Shown: piece after piece, positions 40,331-51,900 of the stretch | How the letters are laid out: each line of letters starts with the position of its first letter | How positions within the stretch are numbered: the first letter of the stretch is position 1 | Source of the DNA: Leishmania infantum JPCM5 | Lineage: Eukaryota; Euglenozoa; Kinetoplastea; Trypanosomatida; Trypanosomatidae | Assembly (NCBI RefSeq): GCF_000002875.2 | Contig: NC_009400.2 | Span: 69,501-133,500 of the forward strand | Direction of reading: 5' to 3' | Length of the DNA: 64,000 nucleotides | The notes under the pieces: generated by a model | Database searches by the model: none | Told to the model about the DNA's origin: nothing | Seen by the model: the letters and a program-made list of their open reading frames with translations, nothing else | Position numbers and translations under genes: made by a program

Positions 40331-40898
40331 TGCTTCCGCTTTTCCGCGCTACGGGATAAGGGGAGGCGACCTCGCCTGCCTAGCGTGGGAGGGAAGCCAA
40401 AGCCGCAGCACGAGAAGCCACGGCGCCTGGCCTGCCAATGCAGTTGTGTGTGTGTGCGCGTGTGTGTGCGTGTGCGCGTGTGTGTGCGTGTGCGCGTGTG
40501 TGTGCCAGCTGTGCACTCCTGTGTGTTTTCGCAGGAAGTGCGTCAGAGGCAGGGCACGCGATAATGCGAGTCGAATATGCCCAAGCGGAGGAGGTGCAGA
40601 GCGCCGTGACCGGTGCCTCAAAAGAAGAGAGTGGAGAAAAGGGCAACATGGCGTGCACGCACGCACGGCGAGTGCGCATCGCACCACACCTAAGCACCAG
40701 GGGCGTCCCCCTCCCCTCGCGTGGCGACCTGGCCAACGCGAGGCACAGACGCGAACGGGGGGCGCTGCTCTCTCTCGTCCTTCGGCACCCTCGCTGATGC
40801 GTTTCCGCAGTGCCTCTTTTCGACCTCCTTCCAATCAGCATCAGCAACTCGCGTCTCCCCCGCCAACCCTCATCCCGTTCCTGCTTGTCTTCTTTGTT
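40331..40898. other. Spacer with Z-DNA-prone array
   Basis: No gene. It contains the TG/CG array at 40444-40505, listed separately. The rest is the 3'UTR of the kinase gene. Confidence 0.5.
40444..40505. repeat. 18-bp tandem repeat of alternating TG and CG
   Basis: About 3.4 units of an 18-base motif, TGTGTGTGCGTGTGCGCG, run without a break. All 62 bases alternate purine and pyrimidine, the pattern favouring Z-DNA. It lies about 115 bases upstream of the PSMD9-type ATG. Confidence 0.92.
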
Positions 40899-42734
40899 CT
40901 ACGCATTCCGCGTGCTCTCACACGTGGCCGCGTACACGTTTTTCAGCACCGTGCCGCAGAGCAGCTTCATCCGCTGCGCGTGCTTAGCCTCCGCCTCTGA
41001 AACCGCGCGTGTATACGGAAGGTATTGGTTGTACAGAAACACTTCCCGCACCGTGTTCAGCGTGGTCGTCTCGAAGCAGCGGAGATACAGTGGGGAGACA
41101 CCCTCGGCACTGTAGCCCAGCAAGTGGAGCGATTCGGCTAGCGCGTCGCCATGGGCAGCCGCGGCCGCCATTCTGGCCTCGTGGGAAGGCGGCCCGTACA
41201 CCGGAGGGAACGCAGACACCATCGGGGTGACGCCACCGCCGCCCGATGTGGGCAGCAGGTGCGACGGGTGACAGTAACGGTTCACGCTGGCCATCATGGT
41301 TGTGCTGCCGTTGCCATCTCCCGTGTAGGCGCCGTCTAGCGCCGCCTGTGCGGCCCCGGGCCCACCTACACGTGGCCCGCCCCCCGCGGCACCGTTTGCC
41401 GCGCCACCGGACGACAGCGTCGCCCCTCCTACAGTACCGGCGCAGCCACTGACGCCAGCGGTGCTGCCGCAGAACAGGGTACGGCCACCCCCGTTCAGTG
41501 CGTCAAAGGACATGTCCTCCAGGTGCAGCAGCGGCAGCAGCATCAGCCGCCCACCAAGCGGGGCACCGCGGTCGCCAGCGGCAGCCCCTGCAGCCACGGC
41601 CCCTCCACCACCTCTCGCAACTACCCGACCAGCAGCTGGCGAAGCTCTTCGCTGCGGCGCCACGTGCTCGTCGATCCACTGGGCAGCCGCCTCGTCGGTA
41701 GGGATGGCGGCGACCCCCTCGCCCTCCTCTTCGCCCGCGCCTTCGATGGCTCCCACCACGGAAGACGTCCGTGTGACTATCGTCATGGCCGAAGTGTTGC
41801 TGCCCTTGTTGTTGCCGTCCCGCCGCTCATCCATGGAACGGCGCCGCGTGAGGAGCTGCTCCACAACTGCGGCCATCTCCTCTTGCGAGGCGACGGCGGA
41901 AGGATCCACAAAGGGGTCCATCAACATCGTGGCCGCAGAGGGGCGCAGCTCCTTGTCCTTGGTTAGCAGGCGGCGGATGAACATGTTCATCTGCGGCGAC
42001 CAGCGCTCCTTGGCCTGCAGAGTTGGCGGATCGTTGAGAGGGATGAAGAAGACAGCGCGGGCAATGTGCATGCCGAGGTACGGCGGCTGCCCCTCCGCCA
42101 GCTCGATCGTGGTAATCCCCAAAGACCACATGTCGGCGCGGCTATCGTAGTCCTTCTCCGTGAGGGCCTCCGGCGCCATCCAGAGCGCCGTGCCGATGAA
42201 GGAGTTGCGCCGCGACAGCGTGTGCTTGAGCTCCGTGCTAACGCCAAAGTCCGCCAGCTTCACCTGGCCGTTTTTGGTGAGCAGTAAGTTGCTGCCCTTA
42301 ATATCGCGATGAATGACGTGACGCTCGTGCAGGTAGCGCAGGCCGAGGAGGGTCTGGCGGCACACGTACGCGATGAGCGGCTCCGAGAGCGGACGGCGCA
42401 GCAGGTCGTATGCCGTGTCCACAGAGCCGCCCTCGCAGTATTCCATGACGATCCACAGGACCCCCATCGAATGGTACGTGCCATAGAAGCGCACGATGTT
42501 TGGGTGGTCACACTCCTGCAGGATCTCCACCTCCTTCACAATGGTGTCCAGATCCTCCTTGTCCGTGTCGCTGAGCGGGACCTGCTTGATAGCAACGATG
42601 TCGTCAGTGGCGCGGTTGCGGGCCTTGAGAACGACACCAAAGTTGCCGATGCCAACGCTTTCAACAATCTCAAACAGCTCCTTGGGATCATCCTCGCGCA
42701 CGTGGATGCGATCGAGTGCCGATGGCTTCATCAT
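40899..42734 (-). CDS. STE20-family serine/threonine protein kinase (MST/GCK-like)
   Basis: The kinase domain fills residues 20-275 and is complete: glycine loop G28-x-G-x-x-G33, Lys50 in VAIK, Glu70 or nearby in helix C, catalytic HRDIKGSN (142-149, Asp144), DFG (162-164) and the STE20-type GTALWMAPEA (181-190). The VxxELKHTLSRRNSFIGTALWMAPE stretch and the placement near Hippo/MST kinases are by eye. Residues 280-520 are low-complexity, Gly/Ala-rich. A conserved-looking helical tail covers about 525-611 (ESLHLLGYSAEGVSPLYLRCFE...). I see no clear SARAH, CNH or PBD domain, so the subfamily is open. The start has two adjacent ATGs (42732-42734 and 42729-42731) after a strong T11/C-rich tract and CACAG. 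Confidence 0.92.
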   Translation of the reverse strand: MMKPSALDRIHVREDDPKELFEIVESVGIGNFGVVLKARNRATDDIVAIKQVPLSDTDKEDLDTIVKEVEILQECDHPNIVRFYGTYHSMGVLWIVMEYCEGGSVDTAYDLLRRPLSEPLIAYVCRQTLLGLRYLHERHVIHRDIKGSNLLLTKNGQVKLADFGVSTELKHTLSRRNSFIGTALWMAPEALTEKDYDSRADMWSLGITTIELAEGQPPYLGMHIARAVFFIPLNDPPTLQAKERWSPQMNMFIRRLLTKDKELRPSAATMLMDPFVDPSAVASQEEMAAVVEQLLTRRRSMDERRDGNNKGSNTSAMTIVTRTSSVVGAIEGAGEEEGEGVAAIPTDEAAAQWIDEHVAPQRRASPAAGRVVARGGGGAVAAGAAAGDRGAPLGGRLMLLPLLHLEDMSFDALNGGGRTLFCGSTAGVSGCAGTVGGATLSSGGAANGAAGGGPRVGGPGAAQAALDGAYTGDGNGSTTMMASVNRYCHPSHLLPTSGGGGVTPMVSAFPPVYGPPSHEARMAAAAAHGDALAESLHLLGYSAEGVSPLYLRCFETTTLNTVREVFLYNQYLPYTRAVSEAEAKHAQRMKLLCGTVLKNVYAATCESTRNA

Positions 42735-42762
42735 TGTGGCACTCGATGACTGGCGTGCGTGC

Positions 42763-42827
42763 CTGTGGGTGTATGTGTGTGGTCAGTCGTCGTAGGCGGG
42801 GGGAGGGAACAGAAAAAAAAAAACAAG
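42763..42827 (-). promoter_or_regulatory. Predicted trans-splice acceptor for STE20-type kinase gene
   Basis: On the sense strand an 11-base T run followed by CTGTTCCCTCCCCCC (42797-42827) leads to CACCCACAG, with AG at 42763-42764. The 5'UTR would be about 28 bases. Confidence 0.6.
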
Positions 42828-45045
42828 GCGAGTTAGAGGTGTCCAGCGACTTCATGTACGTGCACAGCGAGAGAGTCCGTAAGCTCACGTGTGGGGAAGG
42901 GAGTGGGGAGTGGGGAGTGGGGGGAGGGGGGGGGGGCAAGCAAGCCTTGTCTTACCACCTGCCCTGTGATCAACGGCACCTCTAACACGCACGCACACAC
43001 AAGCGCCCCCCACCTCTGTTCGACTTCCACACACCCTCTTGCACCGGGAAGATGCGGATGTGTGGTACGTCCCTCGGCTCACCGCCTCTGAGGCAGCACT
43101 GCGCAGAGGCAGTGCGGGGATGAATCGTGGGTGATGGCGAAGAAGGCGAGGAGGTTGAGAAACAGAAGTAGACGAAGGTCCGAGTGAGAGAAAGAGGTGC
43201 TGCGCCGCGCAGGTTTCGCAGCGAAAGCCGCTGCCGCAGTCGAGAAGGCGAGAGAGAAGCGGTGCAGCGATATACGGGAGAGGGCGTGATAGCGCCTCGG
43301 TCTGCTTTCAGGAGGTACAACGCCGTGTATACAAACACGCATGTGTATGCATGTGGATGTGCGTGTGTGTGTGACGCAGTCCGTCACTGGTCGGACCTAG
43401 TCTTCTCCCTGTGACGAGAAATGGACCTCGCCTCGGCTGGCGCGGGCCTCGGGCGCCTGCCTCTCTTCGCACGTGGTGATGGTGATGATGGTGGTGGCCG
43501 CTCGGCGCGTGCGGTTGTGTGGATGCATCGGTGCTTGATGGGCTATCAACGAGTGAGGACGGCTCGAAGACGAGCCAGCATGACGAACGTAATATGGAGA
43601 GAGCGCTGCAGATGGCGGATGTGATACCGCAGGCTACACCGAGGGAACCATGTGGCAGCAATACCCGTAAGAGCGCCCCGCACCCCCGCGCCACACCTCG
43701 CCAGCGGTGGCAGAAGCGGAAGGGCGCCAAATAGACACGGTGGTGTGACAAAGGCCCTGACATCTCTGCCCCTCCTGCCACGCCGCTTCGTGCGGGGACG
43801 CCGCTCCACGTGCGTCCCTGTCGGTGACCGGCACGTCCTCCAGCATCAACTGGCATCGGTAAGTGGAGAGAGCAGGGGCCGATAGGGATGGCTTGACAGG
43901 CTCGCCAACGCGCCGCACCTGCGTGCGATGGAGAGAGATCGAGCCCTGCGGCGAAGGACTTCACAGCAACGAACGCAACACCACCCAAAACCAGTAAAGG
44001 GGGCACCATCGTACCGAGAGAGAAACGACAACGAGCGATCTCGCCACCAGTGGCGCGGCTCAGAGCGACACGAGTGTGTGTGTCTGTGTGTGTGTGTTTG
44101 GGGGGGGGGGGGGCTGTATCAGCTGTCGCACACGTGTCAATGGTTGCCCCCTTCCCGCGCCCTCGATATTTCTTTTGCTATGTCAAACTGCTTCCGATCT
44201 GCTGTCACGGCTGCGGGTGGGCCTTGCTCTCGCGCTTGGCCTCTCCGACGCTTTCGATCCGCACCAGTGGAAGAGGCCGCATGGTCGCTATGGGTTCGTG
44301 AGAAGGTGCTGGGGAGAGGAAGCCGACAGGCCGTCGCCGAGCCCGCCTCCCATACTCGTCCGTGCTGCGCAGAGATACGGCGTCACCGCCATCTGTGGAC
44401 AGGTGGGCGAGGGCGAGGGCGAGGGCGAGGGCAACGCAGCGGTGGGCACGTCATTACCGGCGTCTGGCGCAGCGGCTGAGAGGTCGAGATAAAAGGTGGG
44501 GACAACAGCGCAGAACAAAAACGTTGCGAGAGGGGAGAAGCGCGGGGAAGATGCACAAGGGAAGTGGATAGGGATAACTGAAGGGAGGTCCGGCACAACT
44601 CGCGCGCGCTGCTCTGTTCTTCATTGTGGAGCACCGCATATAATGGATGCACCCACCTCCGCTGCGCAGGATGGCCACCTCTTCCCCTTATCCGGTCCGA
44701 TCCACCGCTCTCCATGACACCTCCACCCGCCCATCGCATTCACGCATCACATTCAGCGGCCAAGCCCCTCAGTGTGCCTTGGGTCAGTCAAACTGGCATC
44801 CACACCCATCAACACAGGATGGGCGCGCACACACACGCACGGATGCACACGGGCGCGCGGGCATCGGATGCCGCAGAGCGTGGACATTCCGCAAGCGTGC
44901 CTCGCGGCCAGCGCCACCTCCTTGTCCTCCTCCTGTTCCGCTTGGCGCCACTTTTTGCTCCCCTCCCTGCTGCGTGTTGCGTAGTCGAGAGAGTTTTAAC
45001 GAAGCAACGCGTTGATGCAGGCACACATGCGCTTGCGTCTCGCTC
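42828..45045. other. 2.2 kb spacer
   Basis: No gene supported. It holds the TRM5 3'UTR and the kinase upstream region. A plus-strand G14 run lies at 44100-44113 and a GGGCGA array at 44405-44432. The minus-strand frame at 43308-44009 contains eight His codons from a GTG/ATG run; I do not accept it as a gene. Confidence 0.5.
44405..44432 (+). repeat. GGGCGA array, quadruplex-prone
   Basis: Four to five GGGCGA units on the plus strand give enough G-triplets for one intramolecular quadruplex on the template strand. Confidence 0.85.
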
Positions 45046-47232
45046 TTACATCTTATCTGTCTTGGCCTTCTTTGCGGCTTGCTCCACCTCCTCCTCCTCC
45101 ACGAGCGTGCTGGCCGTCTCTGCGTGAGCTCCACGTGGTTCTTCTCCTTGGCCGGGCCGCGACGCGAGCAGGTTTTCCCAGAAGGCTGGCGGCAGTGTAA
45201 AGCTGACGCACATCATCCGCTTCGTCGGCGCGACGTCCCGCACCATGAGCGTCTCCTCGATATTCTCCGGTGGGAGAGTGTAGCCGAGGTTCACCTCCAC
45301 TTGTCGCACGGCGTCGGTGATGAGGTCTTCGGCGGCTGAGAAGCAGTACACGTGGAAGAGGGTGCAGCGGTCGATGGCGTTGGGATCCACGTGGGCTGGC
45401 AAGTGATTCCACCGTTCGTTCACGATCGCTGCGGCGGACGCGTTGCACTGCTGCCCGCTAGCGGAAGCACAGGTGCTGGAGAGTGGCTGGAACACGTCGA
45501 GGAACTCGACTGCAATGGCTGGCAGGTTCATGGTCACGTGGCGGCGGCCGGTGCAGAGGTGTCCTGGGAACGGTGCATCCGCAGCCCTGGTGACGCTGTC
45601 AAATAGCACCGAGTTCAGAAAGTCGCGCCCGTCCATGTTGAATACACGGAGGGAGTTGGCGGGCAGGTGGTTAAGCTCCGCGTTCACCTTCATGTACTGC
45701 GCTGCCACAGGGTTGAGGTCGTTGGCGAAGACCTGCACGCCCTTCTTCGCTGCAGGCACAGCGAACGGGCCCACGCCAGCCATGACGTCGAACAGCATGT
45801 CCCCCGGTCCCATCCGATCCACCAGCCGCGTGTGCTCAAAACTCAAGCGCGAGTTCCAGTAGACGCGATTGTACGGCACGCGAAAGCTGCAGCCATGCTG
45901 GCGAACCGTTGCCGTCAGCAGCCGATGGATTCGTGCCTCGGCAAGCGAATAGGTGGGCGACAACGCCTCCAGCGCAATCGCCTGCCTCTCTGCCGCCGTC
46001 AGCGAGCCCCCAGCCTCACCAAATTCATCGAGGTCGGCACCCGCTACAGCATTTCCGTCAACGCCATCCGTACGACAGCGCAGCCCAATGATGTCCATTT
46101 TGAATTCGCGAAACACGCTGCTGATCGCGTCCACCTTATTCACCACCACACTCACCGTCTCGTTGCAGTCGAGGATGACCTGGCCAATAATGTCAGCGTA
46201 CGGCAGATGCGCAGCGGAGAGGTTGACGTGGGCGATGTGCCCGACTTGCTCAAAGCCGCTGAGCGCCACCAGGTCGGCGTGCTCGCGGAGGGGCAACACC
46301 ATCGAGAGCAGCTCCGACATTGTGTAGGCCTGGTAGTTGAGCTCCACCGCACGAGGGGTGAAGGTCACTTCCACCGCACCAGTGTAAGACGCTCGCCTCT
46401 TGCTGGAAGGCGGCGGCGGTGCTGCAGCTGCACGAGGCGAGCCCTGCGGCTGCTCGCTGCCGTCCCTGTCCTCCGTGAGACTTACCGAGGAAGGGCCCCT
46501 GGAGAGGCGTTCGTGAAGCTGCTGAAGCAGATCAGCGGCTTTGCGAGAGAGTTGACCTGCTTGCAAGGCGGCCTCTAGTTGCTGGGTGACGTGGGAGCCA
46601 GCAATGGCGGCACCAAGTGAAAAAACAGGCACGCGGTGCTGGGCCGCCGAGGCGGGGTCGGGCCACAGCTCAGTAGCCTTGAGGACTGTTGGGTCCAGGA
46701 GGCACATCTTGCAGCGGCCCTCGAGGAGGGCCGGCTGCGCAGGAGTCGACAACGAGTTGCCCGTGGCAGCGATGTCTGAGCTGCCTTGGATGTCGGCGCA
46801 GGGGGCAGCGCCGATGTTGCTGATACTGTTCCCGTTGGCGTTGCCCTCTGCAGGTGCGAGGTACTCCACGCGAACCTTCGATTCGGCGGAGTGCCCTTGA
46901 CCGCCTGAGATAGAGTGCACTGCCACCACATCTAAAACGTTGCGCACGCTGCGCCGACGGTAGAGCTTGCCGCGCAGAATACTAAGCAGAGCACCCGACG
47001 CTGTGAGGGGCCTGTACACGAGCGCCGCAAGCTCGACCGTTGAGTTGACTCTTTCACGGTAGCTGTGCGGCGCCGTCCTCGACTCCGCTGTTGAACGACT
47101 TTGCTTCGCCGGCATGGGGGCAGGGCCAAGCCGAAAGCGTCCCTGAGCACGTATGTGTTCTCGCGCTTGACGCACGTGTGCGTGTGCTTGTCCGGATGAA
47201 AGGGCCGGCGGCGCGGAGAAGTGGCACCGCAT
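45046..47232 (-). CDS. TRM5: tRNA (guanine37-N1)-methyltransferase TRM5, possibly dual-targeted
   Basis: TRM5 makes m1G37 next to the anticodon, preventing frameshifts. From the downstream ATG (47115) the protein has 689 residues. The central block [20 protein letters not shown] (411-430) and the SAM-binding [20 protein letters not shown] (440-459) are TRM5 hallmarks. [14 protein letters not shown] (462-475) and the catalytic-site [12 protein letters not shown] (529-540) follow. An insertion of about 110 residues sits in the N-terminal half. Upstream in frame, an ATG at 47232 would add 39 residues ([20 protein letters not shown]...) that are Arg/Ala-rich with one acidic residue, like a mitochondrial presequence. 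T. brucei TRM5 is known to act in nucleus and mitochondrion. I give the longer form; which start is used depends on the splice site. Confidence 0.9.
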
Positions 47233-47270
47233 CCAAAGAATAGAAAGACGAGGAAAGGAGCAGCGCAGAG
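47187..47270 (-). promoter_or_regulatory. Possible alternative trans-splice acceptor inside TRM5 leader
   Basis: The strongest sense-strand polypyrimidine run (GCTCCTTTCCTCGTCTTTCTATTC, about 47237-47262) lies directly before the ATG at 47232. The first AG after it (GGACAAG, AG at 47187-47188) is downstream of that ATG. Splicing there would remove the presequence and start translation at 47115. Confidence 0.4.
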
Positions 47271-48920
47271 TCAACAGAGAAGGCCGAGACGTGCCGAACT
47301 GAACATGGACAAGATTATCGCCAGAACGAGCAGAGCAGACAACGGCGTCTGCGCAACCATGACGAGCGCCTACGCAGGTCAGCACCACAGACAGAGGGAG
47401 AGAAGAGCTCGGAGTAAGTGTAGCCGGCGTCATCCTCCACGACGCGGAATGGTGCCGTTCACCACATCTCTCACCACCCCCGCGCCACTAACCCTCTTCT
47501 TGCGTCCCCCTCCTCTCCTCGGCGCAGCGTGCGCATTTCCTTGTCGCGCTTCACAATCCTCTGCGCAACTGCCGCGCCGTTGTTTGTTGGCCTTCATGAT
47601 CCCCTCTCCTCCTCCTCCTCCTCCCCCTGCGATCATCGGTGAAGAAAATAGGGAAAGGCGCCGGGGGCCTTACTTCGGGGATTCTATTCACCAACCAAGA
47701 AGAAGTGCGCCAGAGGCACACACACACACACGCACGCGCACGCGCAGGCGCACAGTGCTAAAGGGATGCGGCGATCAATAAAGGAAGTGCGCTACGAAAC
47801 GAAAAGGAAGAGATGGAGCAAAGACGCGCCGCGGCGTGGCACGGCGTAGCGACGCCTGCCACTACCACCTGGAAAGGGTGTGCGCATCCCAGCTCGCCCG
47901 CAAGAGACGACGGCAGCGAGTGAAGGGAGGGAGTATGGGGCGTGTGCGCTGTATCGCGTGTGGCGTCATCATCACTTCCTGAGCCACTGCCGCAGCACGG
48001 CCCTGGTCCACTCTCTTTCGCCAAGCCACACCGTCCACCAACGGCACGCATCACGCGCGAGCGGACCGCGCGGCCACGACAGCACCGCTGCTGTACCGTA
48101 GGAAGGCGTTCGACAGTGCACGCCAGAGTACTCAGGCGAAGGGCAAGAGCCGGAGAAGACGTGAGAGCAGCAGCCAAGTCGAGTCGACAACAACGGAGTC
48201 TGCCGCAGTCTACGAGCTGGGCGACAACAATCATGGCGGATGCGGAGCCGCGCGGCTCGGGCGGTGGGGGGGGGGGGGCTGTAAGAAAAAATGTGATTTG
48301 GGTTACAGGGAAGGGCCGGAGACGGCGGGTTCTACCAGAGCAAGCTAGATACGAAGTGAGCGATCGCCAACGCGCACGCACAACGAGGGCGCGAAGGTGA
48401 TGGGGGAGGGGACCTTGAAAACAGCCCATGTTGTCGAGTAGACTCACACGCAGACGCGCGCGGAGGCACGACGGTCAGGGAAACGCGGCAGCATTGGGCG
48501 GCGGGCGGGCATGAAGACGTTAGACGAAACACAGAAAAAAAACGAAGGCGAATAAAGAGAGAAGATGCGCGCACAGCAAAACAAGAGGAGGAGCGCCCCC
48601 CCCCACACACCCCGTTCACAGGAATCCATCCCGAATACGTCCGTCACGCCGAAGGGTGAGGACGTGAAACAAACGGAAAAGCGAGCGAAGGCGCCACTGA
48701 GGAGAGCAGAGAGCACATCAACAACGTTCTCGGATAAGAAAGAACGCGTACCTCCCCTCCCTCTCCTCGACAGACGAGAGAAAAAGACACAGAGAACAGA
48801 GACATGCGCAAGCACGGGCAGGCGCACGCCGTGTGCGGGCGCCCTTTGGTGGTTCGCCTCCGCGCCGCTCTTCTTCACTTCCCCTCTTGCGTCTGCGGGT
48901 GTGCGCATCTTTCTCCTCCC
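47271..48920. other. 1.6 kb spacer
   Basis: No gene supported. NBS1-like gene 3'UTR and TRM5 upstream region. A plus-strand G13 run lies at 48266-48278 and a CA/CG run at 47719-47750. The minus frame at 47758-48447 is low-complexity and rejected. Confidence 0.5.
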
Positions 48921-51900
48921 CTAAAAGGCACTCATGCGCTGCGATGGCCCGGCTTCGGCCCTGGCGGTGACGGAGGTGAGTCGCCTTTGATGCGGGAGCG
49001 GCACCGTGCGTGTGCTGAGGGCGGCGCAGGCACGGGTCAGCACCGATGGCACCTTGCAGTTCACTGTCTTGTAGCAGGACTTGATCTTGCTGAGGGCGTA
49101 GTGGGATTTCTGCCACACTTGCTGACACGCGGCGCGGGTGCTGGTGGTGCTGTACATCGCCGGTATGTCAGGGTAGGTGCCATTGACGTAGTACACGAAC
49201 TCCAACACGCGCTCCATCCCGTCTTCCAGCATCTGCTTGCTCGGGGAATCCATGTAGGTCTGTCGCACCACGCACCGCGCAGTCCGCTCCGCGTCGCTTA
49301 CGAAGTTGTCCAGGAAGTTGCTCATGAAGTGCTGGCAGCGCGAGTGCAACTCCTTGTTCATCTGCAAGTACGACTCTACCGTCACATTATTCGTGGTAGC
49401 CCTGGCTGAGGTGGCACTGCCGTTGCGCAGGCCCGGAACCGGTGCCGCCACGGAAAGGTTCGACGACGTCGTCGCGGCACATGACGCTCCGTTGCCTTGG
49501 GTGGGGCTCCCGCGGCGTCGCTGAATGCTCCCGCGCCGCGCCGAGGCGCCACCGGTGCGGCCCTCCCTCAAAGCGCCGATGCTCGTCTTGTGCGTCGTGC
49601 CATCGTCGGTGGCGAGTTGCGACCAACTGCGCTGCGCGCTGCCCTGTGCCTGGGTAGCGCGGCTGCGTGGTACGCTGCTGGGCAAGCGCGGGGTCATGAG
49701 ACGACGCGGCGTGGGCATCTCTCGCATCTGCGAGCTGTCACAGCGTTGAAAGGAAGACGATGCCCGCCGTGCGGAGACAGGGCGGGCGGTGGTACCGGGC
49801 AGTTGCCGGTTGCCATTGTAAAGAGACTCGCACCGCACGACGCTGCGTAGGTTGCCCATATCGTCAACGCTACCCTCTGCGGGTTCGACGTGAGAAGATA
49901 GAGAACGCTCAAAGTCGCGGGAGAGCGGCATACGCCGCCCTGACGCGGATCCGATGCGCACCGCTTCGACGCGCTGCCGCGGCGGCGACACACCTACCTT
50001 CGATGCGGTGTGCACAACAACATCGTGCTCCAGCGTCGTGCACCGCTCGGTGTCGTGATAGCTCCCACTGCGGACGAGGTCGAGAAATGAGTTCAGCCGC
50101 GCAAAGCCACCGCAGGGTGCTGACGCTGGCGCGCTGACCAACCGCTGCTCTCCGCGGCGGATGGAGAGCGGCGGATGGGCCGCCTCACTGCCCTTGCCGA
50201 TCGCGTTTCCGTTCATGCGTTCCGTGTGCTTCCGTGTTGATGGCGCAGGCTCGCCCGCCGGTGCGGCGACTACTGGTGCGGTTGGCGCAGGGACGCTCTT
50301 CGGCTGTCCTGCGCGGTGAAGTACCACCACGGCGGCAGTCGTGTTCCCCGTGGGGCCGACTGTGGCTAGAGAGGTGGAAGACGATGACGTCAGCGGGGGC
50401 ACGGCGCCGTTCGATGCTGAGCTCTCGGTATCCTCGATGTTGCTGCAGCGGCGCCATAACCCACGCGCAGAGTTGCACCGCCGTTCCTCGGAGCTTACAT
50501 GCGGCCGTCGCTGGGGCTGCTCGTCAAGTGCTGTGGATGCCTGGTGGCCGCGAGCGCTTCCAGCCGCGGCAGCGCCAGGTGGCTGCGACGCCGAGCAAGT
50601 ACAGGAGAGCAAGCGCACCACCCCCTCGCTCCTCAGCGGAAGCATCGTATTGGTGTTGTCTATACTGGAGCGACGCAGACCGCCGCGTGAGCGGCGGGTC
50701 AACGAGGCTGCGCCGCGGCGGTGCAAGTGAGAACCCTCAGCCTCCTCAGGCTCCAGCACGCCGCCGGTGCCGTTGTTGGTGCACTCCTCGTCGTCGCCCT
50801 CCTCGCCACCGTCGCGCTGCCGGGCTGAGAGCGAGAACGGGTGCGAGTTGCGCCGGGCAGTATTGACGCGCAGGCGCTGCGGCGCCGACGCCGCGCTCGG
50901 GGCGATCGTCGCCGTAGTTGCGGACGTTGCGGAGGCAGGCCTGTCTCCGCATCGGAAGGCGGTGGTGGCACCGCCACCGCCGCCAGCACAGGCTGACGAC
51001 GACGCAGTTGTCGCCACCGACGTCAGCAGAGACTGGGTGGATGAGGTAGCTGTATCCTGCGCGTGGCTAGCCCCCTTCAAGTGCGCTGATGGCGGCACCG
51101 CAGCAACGGACGTGGTGGCTGGGGCCGCAGTGTAGGGAGACGGACCTGCGGAGACGCTATTCAAGCTTTTTTCTCGAGCTGCCGACGCTTTACCAGCGCT
51201 ATGAACAGAGTGGAGAGAGCTGGGGGGATTAGGACTGGCGCCGCGAGAGCCGTCGCAGCTCCGCACGTCCCCAGTCGAGTTCGCCGTAGCCGTCGTCGGG
51301 GCGGCGGTTGCCGGCCGCGCCGCTGCCGGCGAGTTGCCATCTTCGTCCGCCCGACTAGGTGAGTAGCCGGCATTGAAGGAGGGCTCGCACGAGCGTCTGG
51401 CAAGAACCGGTGCCGGGTCGATCGTCGCCGCTGGTGATGGCGACGCGTTAGCCGGCGACTCCGACACGCGGGTGGTGCTGCCGCGGCGGCTCGCTGAGCT
51501 CGAGCCGGTGAACGTTCCGCTTCGCCCGAGCAGCGGGGCAGCGTCCGCAGAAGACGGCGCCGCGTCGGCCAGCAAGTCATCGGCGGTGCGCTGGAGGTAG
51601 CACGATCCCGGCTTCGCGTTCAGCTCCTTGAGGTCATTACGGTAAAGCGCGAGGTGCACGTTCTCCTCTGGTATGAGGCAGACGCCGTACTTGTACATGG
51701 TGAGATAACCGCAGATGACGGGGCGCGCGTGCTCCGTCGAGAACACCCCCCGACCACCGCCGCGCTCGATGACCTCTTCCGACACACTGCGGAAGTCCGC
51801 CTCACCGACGAGCACGACGGTGGTCAGCGGGAACGGTGGTGAGGACGACTGCCGCGAGCGCCATGCGGCGACGGCATCCAGCGCCACCGCCTCTACGGTG

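Noticed and set aside
43308..44009. 233-codon minus-strand ORF with eight His in a row
   Set aside because: The His run derives from a GTG/ATG-type repeat, the C-terminus from a CA array; no ordered part.
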